A stretch of DNA of 49,235 bases from Lachnospiraceae bacterium (GTDB taxonomy: Bacteria; Bacillota; Clostridia; Lachnospirales; Lachnospiraceae). Made by a program: the position numbers and the translations under genes. Location: positions 1 through 49,235 of the forward strand of contig JAFTXD010000001.1 of assembly GCA_017461775.1 (NCBI GenBank). The letters run 5' to 3'. Positions 43,901 to 49,235 of the stretch are shown here, in pieces (position 1 is the stretch's first letter; the number at the start of each line of letters is the position of its first letter). The notes beneath the pieces were generated by a model, which was not told the origin of the DNA, did not search any database, and saw nothing but the letters and a program-made list of their open reading frames with translations.

Positions 43901-45655
43901 TACAGAAGCGGGAATTACAACCTTTTCAATAGTACACTTGTTACTAAAGCTTGTGGAATCCACTGTCACAATCTTGTAGGGACCGATGGTAGACGGCATC
44001 ACTACATCCTTGATATTTCCTTCTACAATTACGGTCTTTAAGGTATTATTGCTGTCCACACGATAGGTAACACTTGCTCCACTATCTTCTCTGACAACGA
44101 TTTCATACAAATCCTGATCCAGATACTTGTATGCAATTTCATTCTTATTAGCGGTCTCATGAAGCTTAATCTTGTCCAGACCTTCAAAATAGAACTCTGT
44201 AGTAACCTCGTCCTTAAAATCATCCAGCTTATACTCTGTACTCTCGCCCACATCCATGGAATCACTCATGAAGCAGATGGATTTCAGACCCGTACATCCC
44301 ATAAACATGGAAATGTCAACAGTTGTTCCATGTTCTGCAGTATCCACACTGCCCGGGAAAACAAGTCTCTGCAGGGAAGTACACTCCGTAAAGCAGTAAT
44401 CACCAATGGCATTTAATAAAACCTTAGTTCCATCCTCGTAATACATGGTCAACTCTGTCATATCGGAACACTTGCTGAAGCAATAGTCACCAAATTCAAG
44501 AACATTAACCGGAGTCTCAAACTTAGTCAGAGACTGACAGTTATAAAAGGTATGGTTACCAAAAGCAGTAATGTTACAGTACTGCGGTATATTCATCTGC
44601 TTTAAGTTTACACAGTTTGCGAATGCATAGTTACCCACAGTATTAATACCGTTTCCTAAGGTAACGCTGCTCAAACCGGAACAATTATAGAACGCGAAAT
44701 CACCGATACCCTCTAATTTCTCACCAATCTTAAGGGTAACAATATTACCTTTTTCCGCAAAAACACCTTTTAAAGTACCAGCCTGAACCTTATCCGGAGT
44801 AATCCACTCACTGATGGACCATACTTCATCCACAGTTCCGTCCGCATTAGTCACCTTGGTGGTGATAAGGGACTGGTTTCCGATGTATGCAACCGTAATA
44901 CTCTTTACACGCTTTGTCTCTTCGGTTACGGTCTTCTCATAGTTGGCAGGATCATTTACATCTGCCATCTTATCGTAATCCATGATTGGAGTGTAGAGTT
45001 CTTCCAGTGCCATCTCACCCCAGGAAGCATAATCCTCATAATAACAAGGATATACACGCTCCACCATTACCGGATGCATAATCATCGCCTGTTGATTAGT
45101 GGTAGGATCAATCACCGGATCACCGTTCTCATCTACAACATACTCGATATCATAAACCAGTTCCCCATACTCATCCACTTTCTGGGTGCTGGTTAAATAC
45201 CAAAGGTCATTACCGGACTTACCTACAGCAATATAACCACTGCCGGAACCTTTGGAATGGGTATGCTTTTTATAAATATCTACAGTATCAGGCACGGTAA
45301 GTACATTATTATCCAGCTGTCCACCGCTGTATCCAATAATAACAGCCACCTTATCCCCTGAGGACTGTCCCTTTCTGTACACATACGCATACTGGAACAT
45401 ACCATCACCAGTAGTATATACCTGTTCATCGGTATCCACATAAGGAACACCGCTCTCCTCCTGGGTAATTGTTTTGTTCACAGACGCAGGCCACAAGGTT
45501 GCAGAGCCCAGCTCATCACCAGTCTCTCCTGCCGCCCTCAGATTATCTACAGGAATTGCCGCAACTAAAAGGGAGGAAATCAAAAAAAGTGCTCCCATTG
45601 TCTTGCGGATTCTCCTTCTTAATTTTAAACTTTTCTTCTTTACAGATTTTGTCAT
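40973..45655 (-). CDS. giant LRR surface protein with TPKTG sortase signal
   Basis: The 1560-residue protein has a basic signal peptide (residues 1-42). Many LRR_5/BspA repeats cover about residues 300-1010 (e.g. IGDFAFYNCSGLSSVTLGNG). Beta-grasp InlB B-type repeats follow near 1080-1260 (e.g. YTAIYSDTQYTVNFYE), then a Gly/Thr linker and a KNGSGSGSYAEGSQVIIYANE module. The C-terminal sorting signal is TPKTG at 1517-1521, then a hydrophobic helix and a basic tail. Clostridial class B sortases accept xPKTG motifs, and such a sortase gene is 39 nt upstream. It is likely anchored to peptidoglycan as an adhesin. Confidence 0.9.
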   Translation of the reverse strand: MTKSVKKKSLKLRRRIRKTMGALFLISSLLVAAIPVDNLRAAGETGDELGSATLWPASVNKTITQEESGVPYVDTDEQVYTTGDGMFQYAYVYRKGQSSGDKVAVIIGYSGGQLDNNVLTVPDTVDIYKKHTHSKGSGSGYIAVGKSGNDLWYLTSTQKVDEYGELVYDIEYVVDENGDPVIDPTTNQQAMIMHPVMVERVYPCYYEDYASWGEMALEELYTPIMDYDKMADVNDPANYEKTVTEETKRVKSITVAYIGNQSLITTKVTNADGTVDEVWSISEWITPDKVQAGTLKGVFAEKGNIVTLKIGEKLEGIGDFAFYNCSGLSSVTLGNGINTVGNYAFANCVNLKQMNIPQYCNITAFGNHTFYNCQSLTKFETPVNVLEFGDYCFSKCSDMTELTMYYEDGTKVLLNAIGDYCFTECTSLQRLVFPGSVDTAEHGTTVDISMFMGCTGLKSICFMSDSMDVGESTEYKLDDFKDEVTTEFYFEGLDKIKLHETANKNEIAYKYLDQDLYEIVVREDSGASVTYRVDSNNTLKTVIVEGNIKDVVMPSTIGPYKIVTVDSTSFSNKCTIEKVVIPASVEVIMENAFKGSHNLKHVIFEDADNIQSIGTDAFQTQKVSDGICSHAASLDRATPVLTFTGTISNSSVPFQYAMNSSSKINQGNQPVTYITYYSGWPTNLTVQYTEEKNAATLVDYPTLTDLTKYATNMDMYPYMTEDYAKAAGTAVAKLVATEEMTQDEREVIDACLNIVIPEGVTAVKDDLFADNEVGDLQSYSKHRKTITTNTVANISNGMFANWKNLGGAYILGDATTVGDYVFEGCEELETVQISPNVEYLGLRPFKGCTSLNEVDFLGSSNYTCDKGIIYSLKDGSKDGIIECLETRGVSSGIAGTVQASELAGVTYIQKEAFKDCNGISEVDLKQSAIATVPTDAFSLTSDAKPSLSKMNRVLLPSTCKAIEQGAFTNSPIVYLEIPSSVTYIDPNAFNTEKNSSKYEQITFYCEPDSAAAIYADNHESVIFVEREPDAQTHMVVIQYLDPVTQQYHTIETQSVQTGQNAIKPAIEDLPAIEGYSFLKWLPSDDFTNILADCTYTAIYSDTQYTVNFYECDEHENTFIGSISVAEGANVTSLDYPEYTPQEGFTITGWTGLVNPVTQNLNVYAKCEEANYTVNFWVEDGSGEPKLVFTQTGKLGDAIYQPKDPAVDNKKFAGWLPKVSETITGNADYYATFVDGSGNVSGGGTSTGTGTGTGTGTTATPAPNFYTLTVKNGSGSGSYAEGSQVIIYANEPASGQTFSRWTVEPSDVNIAVTTADATVITMPSKNVTVTANYKKSSSSSTGSGSGSTSNSGGSSHITGGNITTNGSTVVIDKNGLSNTGVVSVKVNGSSDNFTIKVQESAYAKEQAIKALIAEYGDLTNINYFPMDISLYDSTGTKLITDTQGLSISITLPLPDSMIAYAGNNKVASVTDGKLEKLGAKFTTIDGVSCITFTAEHFSPYVIYVDKGNLSAGTIIDDTPKTGDGIHPKWFLSIGLLCIAMILFLKKDKVVAPAKVKVAAAR
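41889..41930. repeat. 18-bp tandem repeat in the LRR protein linker
   Basis: The unit GTTCCGGTTCCTGTACCA is present about 2.3 times (41889-41906, 41907-41924 with two changes, partial to 41930). It encodes the Gly-Thr linker GTGTGTGTG on the minus strand. Copy number can change linker length without breaking the frame. Confidence 0.75.
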
Positions 45656-45694
45656 GATGAAACCATGCCTTTCTCTAAGATTCTTTATATAAAG

Positions 45695-46849
45695 CTATTT
45701 CACTCGCTTTGCTACAACTACAAACCGTCCGTTTGCCATCACCGACTTATCACAGGTGGACAGTGTCAGAAGCTGGTCTCCATAGGAAGCCGTCACACCG
45801 GTATCGTAAAGGGACCAGGATGCCATTTCCTTCATATAGGAATTAAATTCCACCTCGGAATAGGCATCTATAAACTGATAATACTTAAAGTCCACATCCT
45901 CCTGCTTGTACACCTTGGATTCAAAGGCATACATCACTTCGTAGGTGGCCTTCTCGTAAATAGTATCAAAGGTAATATACTTATGCTCCTGGTAATAGGA
46001 CTCTTTTTTATACTTATCCAGCTTACCGAACATATTCCCGCTTCGCATATCGTGTCCATAAATTATGTAATTGGTACTACCGTTAATCACGTCACATTCT
46101 GCGTCCAGAAACAGTGTCCCGTTCCTGTCCTCTTCCTGATTAATATTGTGGGTCAGATAATACACATTGTCCGAAGTCTGCACAACGGGGTAATCTATAT
46201 TTGTATCGTCAATTTTGAGCCATCCAATTAGCTTTTTATTCATATTAAATAATTTTTTGTATTCATCCAGCACTTCCGGAGCTTCTTTGTCCTGGGTATA
46301 GGTAATCTGCACTGGCTCCTCTTCGTAAACACCAAGTGCTATGTCCTTCTCCACCTGCTCCTTAATCTCGGACATCTGTTCAAAATTCTGCTCCGTGCGA
46401 TAGCCCTCGTAAGCATAATATCCAAAATAGAAAAGGCAAAAGCTTCCGACCGCACCGCACAGACCCAGCATCAGCTTCCTGCGCCGTTCCCTCCTTCGAA
46501 GCTCCTGAAGAACAAATTTCTCCATCTGCACTTCATCAAAGGATTTCTTCTTTCTTCTATTATTAGAAGGCTGCTGCACCTTCCCTTTTTTCTTCCCGGT
46601 AGTTGTCACCATAGGAAGCTTTCTAAGCTTATCTTCCAATTCTTCCAGAAAATCCTCTCCCAGAAGTGTATGGAAGCGATATTTTTCTCCCTGCTTTATC
46701 TCACGAATCAATGTGCGAAGACTGTCGGCATCATTTAAATCCGTTTCCGCCCGAAGAGTATCTATGATTTTCTGATCACGAAGGGCTTTGCGATAGTCCA
46801 TTTCCGTCCGATACTGCCGCCCCTCAACAATATATATCTTATCCGCCAT
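45695..46849 (-). CDS. srtB: class B sortase with long cytoplasmic N-terminus
   Basis: The transpeptidase domain (about residues 200-384) has the catalytic histidine in IYGHDMRSGNMF, cysteine in LTLSTCDKS (residue 366) and arginine in NGRFVVVAKR (residue 375), with SrtB-like spacing. Unlike most sortases it has about 125 cytoplasmic residues before the single membrane helix (about 127-147, LMLGLCGAVGSFCLFYFGYY). These include a basic stretch TGKKKGKVQQPSNNRRKKKS and a charged helix. It precedes the TPKTG-bearing LRR protein by 39 nt and is the first gene of the operon, so that protein is its probable substrate. Confidence 0.92.
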   Translation of the reverse strand: MADKIYIVEGRQYRTEMDYRKALRDQKIIDTLRAETDLNDADSLRTLIREIKQGEKYRFHTLLGEDFLEELEDKLRKLPMVTTTGKKKGKVQQPSNNRRKKKSFDEVQMEKFVLQELRRRERRRKLMLGLCGAVGSFCLFYFGYYAYEGYRTEQNFEQMSEIKEQVEKDIALGVYEEEPVQITYTQDKEAPEVLDEYKKLFNMNKKLIGWLKIDDTNIDYPVVQTSDNVYYLTHNINQEEDRNGTLFLDAECDVINGSTNYIIYGHDMRSGNMFGKLDKYKKESYYQEHKYITFDTIYEKATYEVMYAFESKVYKQEDVDFKYYQFIDAYSEVEFNSYMKEMASWSLYDTGVTASYGDQLLTLSTCDKSVMANGRFVVVAKRVK

Positions 46850-46908
46850 ATTCTAACACAATCTTCTTCATACCCCTATGGGCATACTCACCTCAAAGTA
46901 CTATATAT

Positions 46909-46936
46909 AGTATACTACATATGACGAAATTTTCAA
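46909..46936 (-). promoter_or_regulatory. promoter of the sortase/LRR operon
   Basis: On the minus strand TTGAAA (46931-46936) is followed after 16 nt by TATACT (46909-46914), about 60 nt before the sortase start. AT-rich flanks and the palindrome TACTATATATAGTA (46899-46912) overlap it. Confidence 0.55.
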
Positions 46937-46940
46937 TGTT

Positions 46941-47002
46941 TTTTTAAAAACAATTCAAAGTAATGTAGTTTTAAGACAAATAAACAAAATTGTTTTTAAA
47001 AA
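46941..47002. repeat. 15-bp perfect inverted repeat between divergent genes
   Basis: TTTTTAAAAACAATT (46941-46955) and its exact complement AATTGTTTTTAAAAA (46988-47002) are separated by 32 nt. It sits between the minus-strand sortase operon and the plus-strand Cys-rich gene, where a shared regulator or two terminator-like ends would act. No further feature is seen in the 229-nt gap. Confidence 0.6.
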
Positions 47003-47078
47003 AAGAAAAATAGTGAACAAAGCCAAGCCATACCGCATAACATGAAGTATAAACAAAAAAATTTATAGGAGGTTGCTT

Positions 47079-47342
47079 ATGAGCGACTTAACAGCTACCA
47101 ATTGTGGTTCTTGTTCTTCTACTATGGGCGGGGGATGTGGAAGCATCATCTGGATTTTACTTTTATTATGTGTATGTGGCGGCAACAATAACGGCGGTTG
47201 CGGTCTCGGCGGTATCTTAGGTGGCGGTTGTGACAACGACTGTGGTTGTGGCAATCACGGCTCTAACGGCTGCGATTGGTTGATCTGGATTATTCTTCTT
47301 TCCTGCATCTGCGGCGGAAATAACAACGGCTGCGGCTGCTAA
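47079..47342 (+). CDS. Cys/Gly-rich small protein with two internal repeats (HCB-13-like)
   Basis: This 87-residue protein starts MSDLTATNCGSCSS and consists of two similar halves. SIIWILLLLCVCGGNNNGG is matched by DWLIWIILLSCICGGNNNG; between them is a Gly/Cys/Asp-rich linker. Each half has one very hydrophobic stretch followed by CxCGGNNNG. RBS AGGAGG (47067-47072) is 6 nt before the ATG. Proteins of this type are annotated in Clostridia as chorion-class high-cysteine HCB protein 13 by remote similarity only. The function is unknown; spore-coat, membrane-associated metal-binding or secreted-peptide roles are all possible. It is followed by a strong terminator. Confidence 0.8.
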   Translation: MSDLTATNCGSCSSTMGGGCGSIIWILLLLCVCGGNNNGGCGLGGILGGGCDNDCGCGNHGSNGCDWLIWIILLSCICGGNNNGCGC

Positions 47343-47366
47343 TTAATTTACTTGCTTAAAGTGAAG

Positions 47367-47394
47367 TCGCCGGCTAAATAAGCCGGCGATTTTT
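47367..47394 (+). terminator. terminator of the Cys-rich gene
   Basis: TCGCCGGCT and AGCCGGCGA form a 9-bp GC-rich stem with a 5-nt loop, followed by TTTTT. It lies 25 nt past the stop codon on the plus strand. Confidence 0.92.
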
Positions 47395-47420
47395 CCATAA
47401 GAATTTGAATGCATTCCGAA

Positions 47421-47682
47421 GGATGGTGGGGCGGCGGGGGCTGGGGATATGGTGTGGTAAAATGGTTCAGACTCCGATATTTAAGAGTTTCTAAGATTGC
47501 TGATTCAGTTTAAGAAAAGCCACGCGTCGGTGGCAATGTGCATCCGTGCACAGTGCCACCTAATTTGGGCTTCCATGCCCAAATTCCGCTGTTTATGGAG
47601 CAGCAATCTAAGAAACTCTAAAATATCTTCATATGAACCATTTTACCACACCATCTCCCCAGCCCCCGCCGTCCCATCATCC
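47421..47682 (+). repeat. structured inverted-repeat element, copy 2
   Basis: The outer arms begin GGATGGTGGGGCGGCGGGGG and pair with their complement ending at 47682. They share no sequence with the arms of copy 1. CAGACTCCGA (47468-47477) again lies opposite TCTTCATAT (47626-47634), and TCTAAGATT recurs in the second stem. The 84-nt core 47515-47598 is 72/84 identical to copy 1. It occupies the 415-nt gap between the Cys-rich gene terminator and the gene at 47758; nothing else is visible there. Confidence 0.9.
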
Positions 47683-47757
47683 GCCAAAAATGCCACAAAC
47701 ATTTTACGAATAATGAAAAGCTTCATGCATAGACTTAAAAATGAGAGGAGGAAGCAT

Positions 47758-48258
47758 ATGGAATTAATCAACTGTAGCCAGGAACAAAAGGATTCAATCA
47801 CTACCTTTGATACCCTCTGTACAAATCCCGGTATTCAGCGGCTAAAAATCATAATTCCCTTCGTTACTCCCTCAATGCAAGGTATTTTTGCGTTTTATAT
47901 CAAGATGATGGAGCTTCAATATACCATGCAGCTGTTCAAAGAAGGTCGTAAAATTCTCTTTCCGGCTGCAGACAAGGACATTGAAAAGACTATGGATGAA
48001 CTGAACCCTTATCTTTCCCTGCAACAGCGCAGCCGTGTAAATTCTATGAAAAGCATGTTCCAAAACTTTCAACAGATGAAGGACATGATGGATATGGTAA
48101 ATACCATGAAGGAGCTTTTCCCCGAAGGCTTTGATATGAGCAATATGGGAGACATGGCAGGTATGATGGGTGGTATGGGCGATATGAGCGATATGGAAAA
48201 TATTATGAATATGATGAATGGGTTTGGAGGTATGGAAAACAATGGAACAGATACATAG
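47758..48258 (+). CDS. small protein with Met-rich C-terminus, function unknown
   Basis: This 166-residue protein has an N-terminal helical region (SQEQKDSITTFDTLCTNPGI) and a hydrophobic segment near 30-55 (LKIIIPFVTPSMQGIFAFYI). The tail is extraordinarily rich in methionine, glycine and aspartate (NMGDMAGMMGGMGDMSDM). The ATG at 47758-47760 is preceded by AGAGGAGGAAG, a strong RBS. The in-frame extension upstream reads only through the inverted-repeat element and is rejected. It overlaps the next gene by 17 nt, so the two are translated as a pair. No family is recognised; the tail suggests metal binding or oligomerisation. Confidence 0.7.
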   Translation: MELINCSQEQKDSITTFDTLCTNPGIQRLKIIIPFVTPSMQGIFAFYIKMMELQYTMQLFKEGRKILFPAADKDIEKTMDELNPYLSLQQRSRVNSMKSMFQNFQQMKDMMDMVNTMKELFPEGFDMSNMGDMAGMMGGMGDMSDMENIMNMMNGFGGMENNGTDT

Positions 48259-48544
48259 ACCACAGTGGATGAGTGATGAATCGGTAAAAGATATTGATAT
48301 ACGAAAGCTGGAATTTATTCAGGAGCTTCATGATAATTCTAAGGGAAGCTCACAAAAAGAGCTAATGATGAAACTGATGCCTAAGCTAAAATATGCCAAA
48401 GAACAGGGACTTCTGCTCTCCTTAAAGGAGGTACAGACTGCCATCGCTGCCATCAAAAAGTACAGTACTCCTGAGGAACTGGAGCAGATTGATAAGGTAT
48501 TGAACAAAGTAAAGGAGCAAAAAAAATCCGCCAGTGTAAACTGA
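48242..48544 (+). CDS. small helical protein paired with the Met-rich protein
   Basis: The 100-residue, mostly helical and charged protein begins MEQIHRPQWMSDESVKDID and contains KLEFIQELHDNSKGSSQKEL and LMPKLKYAKEQGLLLSLKEV. A start at 48242 has GGAGG 11 nt upstream inside the preceding gene; an upstream ATG at 48218 is possible. No domain is recognised. Its translational overlap with the Met-rich gene suggests the two proteins work together. It ends at a bidirectional terminator shared with leuS. Confidence 0.65.
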   Translation: MEQIHRPQWMSDESVKDIDIRKLEFIQELHDNSKGSSQKELMMKLMPKLKYAKEQGLLLSLKEVQTAIAAIKKYSTPEELEQIDKVLNKVKEQKKSASVN

Positions 48545-48555
48545 CGGATTTTTCA
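48526..48555. terminator. bidirectional terminator between the plus-strand pair and leuS
   Basis: ATCCG-CAGT and ACTG-CGGAT pair around a GTAA loop (48526-48549). Runs of A on the left and T on the right allow termination in both directions. It overlaps the last codons of the plus-strand gene and precedes the leuS stop by 12 nt. Confidence 0.85.
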
Positions 48556-48566
48556 TATCATAATCT

Positions 48567-49235
48567 TTATTTCGCAACAATATTTACCAGTCTGCCCGGA
48601 ACATAGATTTCCTTCACAATATTGCCGGTAAGCTTATCGCCAAGAGCCTCTTTCGCCTTAGCGATAACAACGTCCTTATCCTCATCCTTTGCAATATTCA
48701 TGGTTAACTTCACCTTACCGTTTACCTGTACAGCAATTTCGATGGTAGACTCTACGGTCTTTGCCTCATCGTACTCCGGCCAGGTGGTCTGGTATACTCT
48801 TCCCTCTAAACCTAAAGTAGCCCAAAGCTCCTCGGTAATATGAGGTGCTACCGGATTTAACAGAGTAATCAAGGTCTTGTATTCGCCTCTTGTCAAGGAG
48901 TTCTTCTTGTAGAAGTCATTGATAAGAGCCATCATAGCTGCAATTGCAGTGTTGTACTTTAAGTTCTCGAAGTCGTTAGAAACCTTCTTGATGGTCTGAT
49001 GCATCTTGGTAACCATATCTTCGCTATAGTCATCGCCGTCAACCACAAGGTCCTGAAGCTTCCATACACGCTCAAGGAATCTTCTACATCCCTTTACGCC
49101 TTCTTCGCTCCACGCTGCTGATAAATCAAAGGCACCGATAAACATTTCATAGGTTCTAAGAGTATCTGCACCAAAATCCTGTACGATTTCGTCCGGATTA
49201 ACAACGTTTCCACGAGACTTACTCATCTTCTCGCC
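48567..49235 (-). CDS. leuS: leucine--tRNA ligase, C-terminal part
   Basis: The visible 223 or so residues begin at the window edge with GEKMSKSRGNVVNPDEIV, the KMSKS class I ATP-binding loop. The anticodon-binding helical bundle follows (GCRRFLERVWKLQDLV, NDFENLKYNTAIAAMMALIN, LNPVAPHITEELWATLG). The C-terminal domain ends EIYVPGRLVNIVAK. These match LeuRS closely. The catalytic and editing domains lie outside the window. Confidence 0.97.
   Translation of the reverse strand, partial: GEKMSKSRGNVVNPDEIVQDFGADTLRTYEMFIGAFDLSAAWSEEGVKGCRRFLERVWKLQDLVVDGDDYSEDMVTKMHQTIKKVSNDFENLKYNTAIAAMMALINDFYKKNSLTRGEYKTLITLLNPVAPHITEELWATLGLEGRVYQTTWPEYDEAKTVESTIEIAVQVNGKVKLTMNIAKDEDKDVVIAKAKEALGDKLTGNIVKEIYVPGRLVNIVAK

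Noticed and set aside
40999-45692. Several plus-strand frames of 60-90 codons antisense to the large LRR gene.
   Set aside because: They are shadows of a repetitive coding sequence, without RBSs or plausible products.
47497-47757. Upstream in-frame extension of the Met-rich protein.
   Set aside because: It translates the structured element; the ATG at 47758 has a strong RBS.

Overview
The window is a continuous stretch of a low-to-mid GC Clostridia chromosome. It is most likely from the family Lachnospiraceae (genus not resolved). The sporulation genes yqfC/yqfD, a Re-type citrate synthase, BspA-like leucine-rich-repeat surface proteins with a class B sortase, NfnAB, and the formate-THF ligase/FolD pair all fit a strictly anaerobic gut-type clostridium. 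Almost every gene lies on the minus strand, in long tightly spaced operons. Only a three-gene island at 47.1-48.5 kb is on the plus strand. I saw no tRNA, rRNA, CRISPR array or intact insertion sequence.

Layout, left to right. 1-1957: proline operon proB-DUF896-fthC-proA; proA carries three in-frame stops and fthC a one-base frameshift. 2020-9393: two FAD oxidoreductases, a flippase-like membrane protein, ybeY, phoH, yqfD and an N-terminally short yqfC next to a 117-nt palindrome. 9573-10877: pyrimidine-nucleoside phosphorylase. 10967-12640: AT-rich accessory patch with a ParE-type toxin, its 49-residue antitoxin and two unknown genes. 12894-20269: C1/redox operon fhs, folD, a zinc-ribbon/TPR protein, nfnA, nfnB, a zinc-ribbon membrane protein and rlmH, ending at a strong terminator. 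20297-22987: an FtsK/SpoIIIE translocase split by an in-frame amber codon. 23047-30524: membrane protein plus GT2, yebC, orphan mazF, alr, nnr, a coiled-coil protein and rex. 30686-34867: a UbiA/GT39/DUF6020 envelope-glycan cluster with its own promoter. 34994-38355: Re-citrate synthase, an FCD-type GntR regulator and NADP-isocitrate dehydrogenase, behind a promoter overlapped by a perfect palindromic operator. 38434-46849: a subtilase, then the sortase/LRR surface-protein operon. 47079-48544: plus-strand Cys/Gly-rich and Met-rich small proteins. 48567-49235: the C-terminal part of leuS.

The most unusual signal is a pair of intergenic inverted-repeat elements (39338-39643 and 47421-47682). 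They share an 84-nt core, 72/84 identical, containing two hairpins; eight of the twelve differences form four compensatory base-pair changes. The long flanking arms are unrelated between copies, yet each copy's arms pair with each other, and short internal-loop motifs are kept at matching places. This architecture points to selection on structure: a structured RNA or a palindromic mobile element. The clustering of nonsense and frameshift lesions in the first 440 bases and the amber codon in ftsK also deserve attention, either as real gene decay or as sequence error.
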